NCBI GenBank assembly: GCA_016709495.1
Contig: JADJMS010000024.1
Span: 1 to 64,000 of the forward strand
DNA length: 64,000 bases
Direction of reading: 5' to 3'
Source of the DNA: Candidatus Dechloromonas phosphorivorans
Lineage (GTDB): Bacteria > Pseudomonadota > Gammaproteobacteria > Burkholderiales > Rhodocyclaceae
The notes below the pieces were generated by a model. It had not been told where the DNA came from. It did no database searches and saw nothing but the letters and a program-made list of their open reading frames with translations. Position 1 is the stretch's first letter. Each line of letters starts with the position of its first letter. The translations under genes were made by a program, and so were the position numbers. Below are positions 18,169 to 27,988 of this stretch, one piece after another.

Positions 18169-21100
18169 AAATCCTCACCCTGCGCCTGAAAAACCTCAAT
18201 TCGCTGAAAGGCGAATGGACAATCGACTTCACCAAGCCGCCGTTCACCGACAACTGCCTGTTCGCCATCACTGGCCCGACCGGCGCCGGCAAGTCGACGC
18301 TGCTCGACGCCATCTGCCTCGCGCTCTACCACCAGACGCCGCGCCTGAAGACCATCTCGGCCTCCGACAACGACATCATGACGCGGCACACCGCCGACTG
18401 TCTGGCCGAGGTCGAGTTCGAAGTCAAAGGTGCCGTCTACCGTGCTTTCTGGAGCCAGCGCCGTTCGCGTGACAAGGCCGATGGCGCACTGCAAGCCCCC
18501 AAGGTCGAACTCGCCAATGGCGATGGCACCATCCTCAGCACGCAGAGCAATGACAAGCTGAAGCGCATCGCCGAGATCACCGGCCTCGATTTCCCGCGCT
18601 TTACCAAATCCATGTTGCTTGCCCAGGGCGGCTTTGCGGCATTCCTCAACGCCAGCGCCAACGAGCGTGCAGAGCTGCTGGAAGAACTGACCGGCAGCGA
18701 AATCTACGGCGATATTTCGCGCCGGGTTTTTGAGCAGGCACGCGAAGCCAAAGGGCAACTCGACCAGCTCAAGGCCCGCGCCGACGGCATGGAACTGCTC
18801 AGCGCCGAACAGCGCGCCGAAATGCAACAGGCTGTTGGCCGCCTCGACAGCCAATTGACGGAAGTTCAGCTCAGGCATCAAGCAATCCAAAACCAGCGTC
18901 AGTGGCGCCTCGATCTGGCGCAAAGCGAACAGGAAACCAAGGCCGCTGAAGGCAAATTGACTGAAGCCAACACAGCGCTTGACGTAGCTGCCCCCGAGTT
19001 ACAGCGTTTGGCCGCTAGCGAACCGGCAGAAGCGTTGAAACCATTGCACCTGATTTGGCAACAAACCGATACCGCCTGCCGGCAAAGCGATGGCGAATTG
19101 AAGGCGCTGCATGTCCAGCGCGAAACACGGCAGGTAGAACACTACCAGCAACACTATGCCGCTCATCGCCTTGCAGCCCAGATCGCCGAACAGGCTCAGC
19201 AACAATTGCAGCGGATTCAAAACGAGTGCCGCCAAATCGTCGAATTTAGTACCGCCCACCCGCAACGCGCGCAACTGGGTGAGCGTCTCGGGGTCTGGCG
19301 TCAGCAGTTTGAACAGCGCGACAAGCTGCAACTCGACATCGCTGCCCAGCAAAAAGCCGCGCAGCAACTGGAAAAACAGCAGCAAGAAAACGCTCAGGCC
19401 GTCGCCAAACAAACTGTTACGGTCGACGCCCAAAATAAGGCAAAAATTTCTGCTGATAGCGCCTGGCAAGCGGCACAGGCCGAGCAAAACCAGCGCCTCG
19501 CCGGGCGCACATTGGCCGAATTGCGCCAGCACTGGCAAAGCGAACAAACCGCTCTCAACCGCTGGCAGCAACTGGAAACCCTCGCCCAGCGCCAGCGCGA
19601 ACTTGCCGCCCAGCAGACGACCCTATCCGGCCAGTTGCAGCAGGGGCAAGTGAAAATTACGGCGCAGGAAGCGGCGCTTATCAATCTGCGCCAGCAGCAC
19701 AAGGAACTCAACACACAGGTCGCCGACAAGCAGAAACTGCTCGACCAGGAACGCCGCATCCAGAGCCTGGAAGCCCACCGCCAGCAACTGCAGCCGGGTG
19801 AGGCTTGCCCGCTGTGCGGTTCGGCTGAGCATCCGGCAATTGCCACCTATCAGGCGCTTGATGTCAGCGCCACCGAAGCCGGCCTGAAAGAAAAGCAGGC
19901 GGCGCTGGAAGCGTTGGTGACAAACGGCCAGAAAGCCGCCACTGAACTGGCCGCCAGCCGCGCCAAGCAAACCGAATGGCTGGCACAACAAGAAAAAACA
20001 ACGCAGGACATCAACCGTTGCCAAACACAATGGACCGAACTGTGCGGACAGCTCGGCGCCAATGACTGGCAAGACAGCGACAAGCTTAAAACAAGGCGCA
20101 CAGCCGCCGAACAGCTGCTCGCCGCTTTGGCGCTAAGCCTGAAAGCCGCCGACGAGGGGGAATTAACACTCAACAAGGCCGGCAAATCCGCCAACGATCA
20201 CGCCCTGGCGCTGCAAACTGCCATCAGCCAGCTCGGCACGCTGCAACAGGCCGTGCAAACCAATCAGGCGCGGCAAACTGAACTCCAACAAACCCTGAAA
20301 GCCCGCCAGCTGGAACTGGCTGAACTCGACGCCCGTTTAAGCAGCACGCTCGGCGAAGCCGGTTTTGAACCACCCACCGAACCGGCGCTCTGGTTGCAGG
20401 AACGTGAGGGCGAATGGCAGCACTGGCAACAATTACAGCGTCGTCGGAAGGAACTGAGCGAAGCGCTGAGCAAACAGCAAGGCCATTGTGAGCTTGCACA
20501 GGCGCAAGCGGCTCTATGGGCGGAACGCTGGAAAGTGTTACGGTCAACGGCCAAAAACGACGATTTTTTTGAAGCAAGCCCTACGGATGATCCGGCAAGC
20601 GCCCTCCTCCGCTGTACGGAAGAAGTTACCCGACTGGCCCAGGCACTCGCCGCACTTGATGGCCGGCAAAAACAACTGGAAAGCAGCCTCACCCAGCAAC
20701 AAATTGCCTTGGACGAAACGCTTGCCAAGTGGCAAACGGCTTTGGCCGCCAGCCCTTTTACCGACCTCGCCGCCTTTGTTGTCGCCCTGTTGCCAGCCGA
20801 AGATCGCCAACTGCTGGTGCAATTGAAGGAAAGGCTTGAGTTAGCTAGACAACAGGCAACCGCAGTATTGAATGCCGCACGTACCAAGGGGCTGCTGCTT
20901 GAGAATAACCAACCTCTCCCCAACCCTCTCCTGCCAGAGGAAGGAGCTGTACCGCAGCTGGCTGAGCTTGAGGTACGTCTATCCGCGCTGGAAACTGAAC
21001 GCCGCACGCTCAGCGAACAACTCGGGGCGCAACGCGCCCTGCTGGCCAGCGACGAGCAACGCCGCATCAGCCAACAAACACTGTTCGCCGAGATCACCAA

Positions 21101-21617
21101 ACAAACTGCGGACACCGACATTTGGCAGCGCCTCGACAGCCTGATCGGCTCGGCCCGTGGCGACAAATTCCGCAAGTTTGCCCAGGGGCTGACGCTCGAC
21201 CACCTGCTCCACCTCGCCAACCGCCATCTCGCCCGCTTGCATGGCCGCTACCTGCTGCGGCGCAAATCCACTGGCGAACTCGAACTGGACATCATCGACA
21301 GTTGGCAAGGCGATGCCGCGCGTGACACCCGCACATTGTCCGGTGGCGAGAGCTTTCTGGTCAGCCTGGCGCTCGCCCTCGCCCTCTCCGATCTGGTCAG
21401 CCACAAGACTTCCATCGACTCGCTGTTCCTCGATGAAGGTTTCGGCACACTCGATGCCGACACGCTGGAAATCGCCCTTACTGCGCTCGACAGCCTGAAC
21501 GCCAGCGGCAAGATGATCGGCATCATCAGTCATGTCGAAGGCCTGAAGGAACGCATTCCAGCACAGATCAAGGTCGATAAGGGCGGCAGCGTCGGCCACT
21601 CGCGCCTGAGTGTTTAA
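18165..21617 (+). CDS. sbcC: SbcC ATPase subunit of the SbcCD complex
   Basis: 1150 residues, Rad50-like SMC ATPase. Walker A GPTGAGKSTLLDAICLAL at the N-terminus, long coiled coils with a zinc-hook CPLCGS (Cys548/Cys551) at the apex, then the signature LSGGESFLVSLALALALSDL and Walker B DSLFLDEGFGTLD at the C-terminus. Two copies of the dispersed 12-base motif (19416, 20537) lie in the two coiled-coil arms. A short in-frame Pro/Leu stretch (PLPNPLLPEEG, about 20920-20945) has the sequence of the GC-rich intergenic repeat found elsewhere in this window, suggesting that a repeat was absorbed into the gene without breaking it. Confidence 0.95.
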   Translation: MKILTLRLKNLNSLKGEWTIDFTKPPFTDNCLFAITGPTGAGKSTLLDAICLALYHQTPRLKTISASDNDIMTRHTADCLAEVEFEVKGAVYRAFWSQRRSRDKADGALQAPKVELANGDGTILSTQSNDKLKRIAEITGLDFPRFTKSMLLAQGGFAAFLNASANERAELLEELTGSEIYGDISRRVFEQAREAKGQLDQLKARADGMELLSAEQRAEMQQAVGRLDSQLTEVQLRHQAIQNQRQWRLDLAQSEQETKAAEGKLTEANTALDVAAPELQRLAASEPAEALKPLHLIWQQTDTACRQSDGELKALHVQRETRQVEHYQQHYAAHRLAAQIAEQAQQQLQRIQNECRQIVEFSTAHPQRAQLGERLGVWRQQFEQRDKLQLDIAAQQKAAQQLEKQQQENAQAVAKQTVTVDAQNKAKISADSAWQAAQAEQNQRLAGRTLAELRQHWQSEQTALNRWQQLETLAQRQRELAAQQTTLSGQLQQGQVKITAQEAALINLRQQHKELNTQVADKQKLLDQERRIQSLEAHRQQLQPGEACPLCGSAEHPAIATYQALDVSATEAGLKEKQAALEALVTNGQKAATELAASRAKQTEWLAQQEKTTQDINRCQTQWTELCGQLGANDWQDSDKLKTRRTAAEQLLAALALSLKAADEGELTLNKAGKSANDHALALQTAISQLGTLQQAVQTNQARQTELQQTLKARQLELAELDARLSSTLGEAGFEPPTEPALWLQEREGEWQHWQQLQRRRKELSEALSKQQGHCELAQAQAALWAERWKVLRSTAKNDDFFEASPTDDPASALLRCTEEVTRLAQALAALDGRQKQLESSLTQQQIALDETLAKWQTALAASPFTDLAAFVVALLPAEDRQLLVQLKERLELARQQATAVLNAARTKGLLLENNQPLPNPLLPEEGAVPQLAELEVRLSALETERRTLSEQLGAQRALLASDEQRRISQQTLFAEITKQTADTDIWQRLDSLIGSARGDKFRKFAQGLTLDHLLHLANRHLARLHGRYLLRRKSTGELELDIIDSWQGDAARDTRTLSGGESFLVSLALALALSDLVSHKTSIDSLFLDEGFGTLDADTLEIALTALDSLNASGKMIGIISHVEGLKERIPAQIKVDKGGSVGHSRLSV
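19416..19427 (+). repeat. dispersed 12-base motif, copy 3
   Basis: GTTACGGTCGAC followed by GCCCAAAA, in the first coiled-coil arm of sbcC, read as TVTVDAQ. Confidence 0.7.
20537..20548 (+). repeat. dispersed 12-base motif, copy 4
   Basis: GTTACGGTCAAC followed by GGCCAAAA, in the second coiled-coil arm of sbcC. It is read in a different frame from copy 3, giving VLRSTAK. Confidence 0.7.
20911..20946 (+). repeat. GC-rich intergenic-repeat half copy inside sbcC
   Basis: The pattern of C-rich blocks followed by a short GAGG palindrome resembles the left arms of the elements at 38.1, 43.0 and 55.8 kb, though it is more diverged. It keeps the sbcC frame open and lies between the second coiled-coil arm and the C-terminal ATPase half. 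Confidence 0.5.
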
Positions 21618-21709
21618 ACCATTGCACCACGGTGAAAAAATTGCATCAGCCAACCCGCCTATGGGACACTAAGCTGATGTTTTGGCCTTCCTGCCCGTTG
21701 CAATTTGAG

Positions 21710-22465
21710 ATGAAGCACTGGATCACGAGATGGTTCAAGCCGCTGGCCGTAACCATCATTTGTGCACTGGCCCATACGGTCGAAGCGCAGACGAATCGGG
21801 CTAACGAAATCGAGTACGCCTCCCCTGACCAATCGGTATGGTCGACTAAACTCAACGAGCGAGGGGAACCGGATAACCCTTTACTCAGCCTTGCCACAGC
21901 CCTGTTCACCAAGGCCAATATTCCCTGGCGAAGCCAGATATATCCGGCCAGCCGATTGTTCAAAAATCTTCAGGATGGTAGCAGCCAGTTTTCCATACTT
22001 GTCAAAGTTCCTGCACTACAGGAGTGTTGTCTCTGGAGCAAAAAACCGGTTACCTCTGTCGAAATCCGCGTATATCGCCTCAATCACAAGTCAGCGATAA
22101 AAACCCCTGATGACTTGACCGGAAAAACAGTCATCACCATTCGCGGTTATAGCTATGGTGGTTTGCGCAATTTCATCAACGATGAAAAGAACCGGGTAAC
22201 AAATAACGAATCGCCAACTCATGTCGCCGCTTTCAAAATGCTGATGAGTGGCCGGGCCGACTATCTGATCGACTACGCCGGGCCAGCAGCCGAAATACTT
22301 GCCAGCGAAGCGGCGACTGGCATTCAGTCCGATGCACTGCTCCGCCAGGATGTGCATCTTGTCTTGTCAAAGACCTATCCAGATGCAGCCAAGGTCATGG
22401 CGCAACTGGAAAGCATCGCCAATGGTCTCGACAGCGCAGCAATTATCAAAAACCACGGAAAATAG
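21710..22465 (+). CDS. periplasmic solute-binding protein, SBP_bac_3-like
   Basis: 251 residues from ATG 21710, which gives a typical Sec signal peptide (FKPLAVTIICALAHTVEA, cleavage near AEA/AQT-type site). The mature part has the family's hinge and ligand segments (TPDDLTGKTVITIRGYSYGG, AAFKMLMSGRADYLIDYAG). There are no transporter genes beside it. Immediately downstream is a membrane GGDEF-EAL protein, so it may act as a sensor rather than a transporter component. Ligand unknown. Proteins of this kind without permeases are frequent in betaproteobacteria. Confidence 0.75.
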   Translation: MKHWITRWFKPLAVTIICALAHTVEAQTNRANEIEYASPDQSVWSTKLNERGEPDNPLLSLATALFTKANIPWRSQIYPASRLFKNLQDGSSQFSILVKVPALQECCLWSKKPVTSVEIRVYRLNHKSAIKTPDDLTGKTVITIRGYSYGGLRNFINDEKNRVTNNESPTHVAAFKMLMSGRADYLIDYAGPAAEILASEAATGIQSDALLRQDVHLVLSKTYPDAAKVMAQLESIANGLDSAAIIKNHGK

Positions 22466-22546
22466 ACGACAACACCAGAATTAAAATTCTGGGTAACCGT
22501 CTGGTGAAAATCACATCAATTTGGTTTTTGCGGCCTAAAATTGGTT

Positions 22547-24910
22547 ATGGCCTTCCTAAAACAGTCCGTATTGGCACTCAAAATCCTGCTTCTGGTTCTA
22601 ATGGCAGCTTTGGGCGTCTTTTTGTTAGCCACCACAGTCGGCGTTGTACATGAGCGCAACAAGGCACTTCATATTGCACACACCGAAGTAAATACAGTCG
22701 TCACCAACAATCTGGATGCCATTGCCTTGGCGCTCTGGAGCTATGACGACGTAGCTTTCTCCACATTGCTGCGCGGGATGAGCAAAATTTCGTCAATCGC
22801 CCGACTCGAGCTATCTGACAACACAAAGATAGTGGCCGATGTCAGCAATCCGGCAGCGGGAAATAAAGCTGACCGCGTATGGTCCATCACCATTGTTGCT
22901 CCCGACGGCAAAACAGCAATCGGCAGCCTGAAGATCACCGAGTCTTATACCGAAATTTATCAGCGCATTGACCAAATGGTAGAAATGTTGGTTGTGACGG
23001 AGCTGTTCAAAATCATCGGCCTGGCCATTATCCTGTTCGTTATCGTCTACCGCAAAGTGGCACGCCACTTACACGATCTGGCAATGAATGTAGTCGCCAT
23101 CGACCCAGGCAACCTGAATGCGCGTGTTTCACTGAATCGGCGACACACCAGCACCTACCGCGACGAACTGGACATCCTCGTCGAATCATTTAATCACTTT
23201 CTGGCTGACCGAAAAAAGGCGGCGGAGCAACTACTCATTGCCGCAACGGCATTCGAGTCGCAGGAAGCAATGATGGTCACCGATACCAATGGTATCGTTT
23301 TACGAATCAACAAGGCATTCGCCGAGACAACCGGCTACTCCCCCGAAGAAATCGTTGGCCAGACACCACGTTTGCTGCGCTCAGGTCGCCACGATGAAGC
23401 GTTTTACCGCCAGATGTGGGAAAGCATCAATTTCACCGGTGCCTGGCAGGGCGAGATATGGGATCGCCACAAATCAGGCAATCAGTATCTGAAATGGCTG
23501 ACCATTTCTGCGGTTAGAAACGCTGAGGGCGGTATCACCCACTACATCGGCACCCATTACGACCTGACTGAACGCAAAAAGGCTGAAGAAAGAATCAATG
23601 CGCTAGCCTTTTATGACCAACTGACCAATCTGCCGAACCGGATATTGCTGGTAGAACACCTGAACCGTTCAATGGCTGCCAGCCTCCGTAGTGGAAGCCA
23701 CGGCGCCCTGCTGTTTATCGATCTGGACAATTTCAAAACGCTCAATGACACCCAAGGCCATGAAATGGGTGATCTCCTGTTGAAACAGGTCGCCGACCGG
23801 CTCAAACAATGCGTGCGCGGGGAAGATACCGTAGCCCGCCAGGGTGGCGATGAATTTGTTGTTCTGCTCTCTGATCTTGGCACCGGCGAACCAGAAGCGG
23901 CCAGTACAGCGGAGTCGATTGCCGAGAAAATCCTTGAACAACTCAATCTGCCCTATCAGATCGGCCATTTTTCACACCACAGCACGGCCAGCATTGGCGT
24001 GACGCTGTTCAGTGGCAATCAATCCTCCGTCGATGACCTGATGAAGCAGGCCGATCTTGCCATGTACCGCGCCAAAGGCGCCGGGCGCAACATCGTGCGC
24101 TTCTTCGATCCGGCGATGGAAGCCATCGTCAAGGTGCGTGCCGAGTTGGAAGATGATCTGCGTCAGGCCATCGATAAGAAGCAGTTCTTGCTTCACTATC
24201 AGCCGCAGGTAGTTGACGATGGCCGAATCACCGGAGCTGAGGTGCTGGTGCGTTGGCAGCACCCTTTACGCGGGATGATTTCTCCAGCCGACTTTATCCC
24301 CCTGGCGGAAGATACCGATTTGATCCTGCCACTAGGCCAATGGGTATTGGAGACGGCATGTCGCAAGTTGGCCCTATGGTCTACACGACCAGAAACAGCA
24401 GCTTTGAATATTGCCGTTAACGTCAGTGCCAAGCAGTTTCGCCAACCCGGTTTCGTCGATCAGGTACTCGCTGCGGTTAAGCAGAGTAGCGCCGATCCAC
24501 GCCGGCTAAAGCTCGAATTAACCGAAAGCCTGCTGGTCGACAATGTCGAAGAGATCATCGAAAAAATGCACCGGCTCAAGGCCAAGGGTATCGGCTTTTC
24601 TCTCGATGATTTTGGTACTGGCTATTCCTCGCTGTCTTACTTGAAGCGCCTGCCACTCGACCAGTTAAAGATTGACCAGTCATTTGTGCGCGACGTGCTG
24701 AGTGACCCGAACGATGCAGCAATCGCCAAGACCATTGTGACGCTGGGCCAAAGCCTGGGACTGGCAGTTATCGCCGAAGGAGTGGAAACCCAGGCGCAGC
24801 GTGATTTTCTTGCGAATGCGGGATGCTACGCCTATCAAGGCTATTTCTTCAGCAAACCGCTTCCTGAAGAACTGTTCGAACAATTTCTCGATCATTCACA
24901 CCAAATCTGA
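22547..24910 (+). CDS. membrane GGDEF-EAL cyclic-di-GMP protein with PAS domain
   Basis: About 787 residues from ATG 22547. Two membrane helices (about 7-30 and 150-170) flank a periplasmic sensor of about 120 residues. Then come a HAMP-like linker, a PAS domain (AFAETTGYSPEEIVGQTPRLL with a PAC-type HYIGTHYDLTERK), GGDEF (intact GGDEF at 433-437, NLPNRILL, LFIDLDNFK) and EAL (EVLVRW at 565, a common active variant of EALLRW; NVSAKQF, LDDFGTGYSSLSYLKRLP, AEGVET). Both catalytic sites look intact, so it may make or degrade c-di-GMP. It follows the periplasmic binding protein by 81 bases and may sense its ligand. Confidence 0.9.
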   Translation: MAFLKQSVLALKILLLVLMAALGVFLLATTVGVVHERNKALHIAHTEVNTVVTNNLDAIALALWSYDDVAFSTLLRGMSKISSIARLELSDNTKIVADVSNPAAGNKADRVWSITIVAPDGKTAIGSLKITESYTEIYQRIDQMVEMLVVTELFKIIGLAIILFVIVYRKVARHLHDLAMNVVAIDPGNLNARVSLNRRHTSTYRDELDILVESFNHFLADRKKAAEQLLIAATAFESQEAMMVTDTNGIVLRINKAFAETTGYSPEEIVGQTPRLLRSGRHDEAFYRQMWESINFTGAWQGEIWDRHKSGNQYLKWLTISAVRNAEGGITHYIGTHYDLTERKKAEERINALAFYDQLTNLPNRILLVEHLNRSMAASLRSGSHGALLFIDLDNFKTLNDTQGHEMGDLLLKQVADRLKQCVRGEDTVARQGGDEFVVLLSDLGTGEPEAASTAESIAEKILEQLNLPYQIGHFSHHSTASIGVTLFSGNQSSVDDLMKQADLAMYRAKGAGRNIVRFFDPAMEAIVKVRAELEDDLRQAIDKKQFLLHYQPQVVDDGRITGAEVLVRWQHPLRGMISPADFIPLAEDTDLILPLGQWVLETACRKLALWSTRPETAALNIAVNVSAKQFRQPGFVDQVLAAVKQSSADPRRLKLELTESLLVDNVEEIIEKMHRLKAKGIGFSLDDFGTGYSSLSYLKRLPLDQLKIDQSFVRDVLSDPNDAAIAKTIVTLGQSLGLAVIAEGVETQAQRDFLANAGCYAYQGYFFSKPLPEELFEQFLDHSHQI

Positions 24911-24945
24911 AGAAATTACTCGTCCGGTTGATTTCCAGCCAGCGT

Positions 24946-25335
24946 TTAACCTTCTTTATTGCGCATGAAATCTGCTGTGTGGAAGAAATTATCCAGCAGT
25001 TTCTTGCTCAGTTCCTTGTCGACACCAACATCGTCCATTGCCAGCACCATGCAGGCCACCCACTGGTCACGCTCGGCTGTGCCAATGCCGAAATGCATGT
25101 GGCGGCCGCGCAGTCGGGGATGGCCAAATTTCTCGACGAAGAGATCGGGGCCGCCCATCCAACCGGAGAGAAACATGTACAGCTTGTCGCGCGAGCCGCT
25201 GAGATCGGCAGGATGCATGGCGCGTATGCCCTGAAACTGCGGCACGGTATCCATCAGTTCATAAAAGCGGTCGCAGAGTTTGCCGATGGCAGCATCGCCA
25301 CCGATTTTTTCGTAAGTCGTTGTAGTGTTTTCCAT
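24946..25335 (-). CDS. group II truncated haemoglobin
   Basis: 129 residues, 2-over-2 globin binding haem and O2/NO. Family motifs: YEKIGGDAAIGKLCDRFYELM at the N-terminus, LYMFLSGWMGGPDLFVEKFGHPRLRGRHMHFGIG (proximal-His region, with Phe/Trp typical of group II) and WVACMVLAMDDVGVD. Cytoplasmic. It lies 10 bases downstream of ygiQ, same strand, so probably in one transcript. Role in O2 or NO handling is inferred from the family. Confidence 0.9.
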   Translation of the reverse strand: MENTTTTYEKIGGDAAIGKLCDRFYELMDTVPQFQGIRAMHPADLSGSRDKLYMFLSGWMGGPDLFVEKFGHPRLRGRHMHFGIGTAERDQWVACMVLAMDDVGVDKELSKKLLDNFFHTADFMRNKEG

Positions 25336-25344
25336 TGCGTTTGA

Positions 25345-27564
25345 TCAGGGTTTGCGTGTTTGAGTGCGACTGCGTGCTGCCAGCGGTTTGGTCGGCTGAC
25401 GCGCAGGCCGCTGGCCGAGACGCGGGTTGGGTGAAGCCGCTTGAAATTTACCGGTTTTTTCCTGTTGACCGCGTACCGCAGTAACAGCCCCGGAGACGCG
25501 CGAAGTAGCCGGTTGCCAGGCAGGTATCAGCTGTTTTTTGCCATTGCCAATTAAGTCGGCACGGCCCATGGCCTTCAAGGCTTCACGCAGCAACGGCCAG
25601 TTGTTGGGGTCGTGATAACGCAAAAAGGCCTTGTGCAGTTTGCGCTGCGTGCCATTGCGCACGGTGCCGACATGTTCGCTGCTCCGCGACAACTTGCGCA
25701 GCGGGTTGCGCTCGGTGTGGTACATGGTGGTCGCCAGCGCCATCGGCGTTGGCAGGAAGGTCTGCACCTGATCAAGCCGGAAGTTGTTTTTCTTCAGCCA
25801 GAGCGCCAGATTCATCATGTCTTCATCGGTCGTTCCCGGATGGGCGGCGATGAAGTAAGGAATCAGGTATTGCTCCTTGCCGGCCTCACGCGAGAAGCGG
25901 TCGAAGAGTTGCTTGAAGCGGTCGTAAGCGCCCATGCCCGGCTTCATCATCTTCGACAACGGGCCTTCTTCGGTATGCTCCGGGGCGATTTTCAGATAGC
26001 CGCCGACATGGTGAGTGACCAGTTCCTTGATGTAATCAGGTGAGCGCACGGCGAGGTCGTAGCGCAAGCCGGAACTGACCAACACTTTCTTGACGCCCTT
26101 GATTGATCTGGCCCTTCGGTAGAGTGAAATCAGCGGGTTGTGATCGGTGCCCAGATTTTCACAAATATCGGGGTAAACACAGGACAGGCGGCGGCAGGAC
26201 GATTCGATTTTCTCGTCCTTGCACTTGAGGCGATACATATTCGCTGTCGGCCCGCCGAGGTCGGAGACAACACCGGTGAAGCCCGGCGTCTTGTCGCGCA
26301 TTTCCTCGATTTCGCGAATGATCGAATCTTCCGAACGGCTCTGAATGATTCGACCTTCGTGCTCGGTAATCGAGCAGAAAGTGCAACCACCAAAGCAGCC
26401 GCGCATGATGTTGACCGAGAAGCGGATCATCTCCCAGGCGGGAATTTTGGCCTCGCCATAAGCCGGATGCTGGCGGCGGGCGTAAGGCAGTTCATACACT
26501 GCATCAAACTCTTCCATGCTCAGCGGAATCGGTGGTGGATTGAGCCAGACATCGCGTTCGCCATGCGCCTGTACCAAGGCACGGGCATTGCCGGGGTTGG
26601 ATTCAAGATGGAAAGTGCGCGAGGCATGGGCGTAAAGCACCGGATCTTCCTTGACCCGCTCGTAGGATGGCAGGCGAATGACAGTGTGGGCGCGTCTTTC
26701 CTTGAGCGCAGCCAGCTTTTCCGTACGGGAAACAATGCGTATCGGCTTTGCGCCATCAGCACAGGGTGCGGCGGTATTGCCCTGTGGCTCCATCGCGTAA
26801 GGGTCGGGATGATGGCCTACCGGGCCGGGCGTATCGACTTCACTCGAATCGACGGCATCCCAAGCCTCGGAAGGCACCCAGCCAGAGGGCACCATGAAAG
26901 CCGTGCCACGCAGATCGCGAATCTCGCTGACTTTTTCGCCCTTGGCGAGACGATGGGCAATTTCGACAATCGCCCGCTCGGCATTGCCGAAAACCAGCAT
27001 ATCGGCCTTGGAATCGGGCAGCACGGAACGCCGTACCTTGTCCGACCAGTAATCGTAATGGGCAATCCGGCGCAGGCTGGCTTCAATCGAGCCAATGATC
27101 ACCGGTACACCGGGGGCGGCTTCGCGGCAACGCTGGGCATAAACCGTCACCGCCCGATCCGGCCGCTTGTTGGGTTCGGCATTGGCCGTGTAGGCGTCGT
27201 CCGAGCGGATCTTGCGGTCGGAGGTGTAGCGATTGACCATCGAATCCATGTTGCCAGCGGTGACGCCGTAAAACAGATTGGGTTTGCCAAGTTTCTTGAA
27301 GTCGGCAGCGCTATTCCAGTCCGGCTGACAGATGATGCCGACGCGGAAACCCTGGGCTTCGAGCAAACGGCCAATCAAAGCCATGCCAAAACTGGGATGG
27401 TCGATGTAGGCGTCGCCAGTGACCAGAACTATGTCGCAGGAATCCCAGCCGAGAGTCTCCATTTCCTGACGGGACATGGGCAGGAAGGGTGCCGGGCCAA
27501 AACGGTGCGCCCAGAATTTGCGATGGCCGAAAAGCGGCTGTGGTACGTTGGAAATCTGATTCAT
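25345..27564 (-). CDS. YgiQ-family radical SAM protein
   Basis: 739 residues. N-terminal YgiQ domain (PLFGHRKFWAHRFGPAPFLP, CDIVLVTGDAYIDHPSFG), then a radical SAM core with the cluster motif CFGGCTFCSITEHEGR (Cx3Cx2C) and conserved SDLGGPTANMY, followed by a basic tail (about 670-739) of the usual low complexity. Binds a 4Fe-4S cluster and SAM. The reaction catalysed is not established for the family. Full length, no indels seen. Divergent from the STAS-domain gene across about 75 bases. Confidence 0.9.
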   Translation of the reverse strand: MNQISNVPQPLFGHRKFWAHRFGPAPFLPMSRQEMETLGWDSCDIVLVTGDAYIDHPSFGMALIGRLLEAQGFRVGIICQPDWNSAADFKKLGKPNLFYGVTAGNMDSMVNRYTSDRKIRSDDAYTANAEPNKRPDRAVTVYAQRCREAAPGVPVIIGSIEASLRRIAHYDYWSDKVRRSVLPDSKADMLVFGNAERAIVEIAHRLAKGEKVSEIRDLRGTAFMVPSGWVPSEAWDAVDSSEVDTPGPVGHHPDPYAMEPQGNTAAPCADGAKPIRIVSRTEKLAALKERRAHTVIRLPSYERVKEDPVLYAHASRTFHLESNPGNARALVQAHGERDVWLNPPPIPLSMEEFDAVYELPYARRQHPAYGEAKIPAWEMIRFSVNIMRGCFGGCTFCSITEHEGRIIQSRSEDSIIREIEEMRDKTPGFTGVVSDLGGPTANMYRLKCKDEKIESSCRRLSCVYPDICENLGTDHNPLISLYRRARSIKGVKKVLVSSGLRYDLAVRSPDYIKELVTHHVGGYLKIAPEHTEEGPLSKMMKPGMGAYDRFKQLFDRFSREAGKEQYLIPYFIAAHPGTTDEDMMNLALWLKKNNFRLDQVQTFLPTPMALATTMYHTERNPLRKLSRSSEHVGTVRNGTQRKLHKAFLRYHDPNNWPLLREALKAMGRADLIGNGKKQLIPAWQPATSRVSGAVTAVRGQQEKTGKFQAASPNPRLGQRPARQPTKPLAARSRTQTRKP

Positions 27565-27640
27565 GCCTTATTTTACCCGAGCCCGCACCGAGGCCGTGCA
27601 TGGCATAATTCGTCCTGATTTTGAATATGAAGAGCAAGTC

Positions 27641-27988
27641 ATGATTCTTCCCCTCCATGAAAGTGCCGGCGTTGTCATCGCCACCGTCAGCGGGCGTATT
27701 GACCACGCCAGCGCCGATGCGTTCAATACGGCGCTCGAACCCCTGCTTAAAAACTGTGTTGGCGGCGAAAAACCCCTGATTCTTGACTTTTCCGGCGTTG
27801 AATACATCAGCAGTGTCGGTTTACGCTCCCTGATGCTGGCCTCGCGCCAGGCCAAGACACAAAAAGGCGCTTTTGCCATTGCCGGTATGCAGCCCAGTGT
27901 TCAAGAAGTTTTCACCATCAGCCGCTTCAGCCTGATCATGCCTTGCTACACCAGCGTGGCAGCAGCTTGCAAGGTGCTGGGATCATGA
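27641..27988 (+). CDS. STAS-domain anti-sigma factor antagonist
   Basis: 115 residues from ATG 27641, preceded by an AGAGCAAG ribosome-binding region; upstream in-frame starts are rejected. SpoIIAA-like STAS fold with the phosphorylatable Ser region LILDFSGVEYISSVGLRSLM (DFSGVxYISSxGL). The stop overlaps the start of the metallo-hydrolase (ATGA). The third gene of the operon is a CHASE2-PP2C phosphatase, the usual partner that dephosphorylates STAS proteins, so this is a partner-switching module. The cognate anti-sigma kinase is not in view. Confidence 0.88.
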   Translation: MILPLHESAGVVIATVSGRIDHASADAFNTALEPLLKNCVGGEKPLILDFSGVEYISSVGLRSLMLASRQAKTQKGAFAIAGMQPSVQEVFTISRFSLIMPCYTSVAAACKVLGS

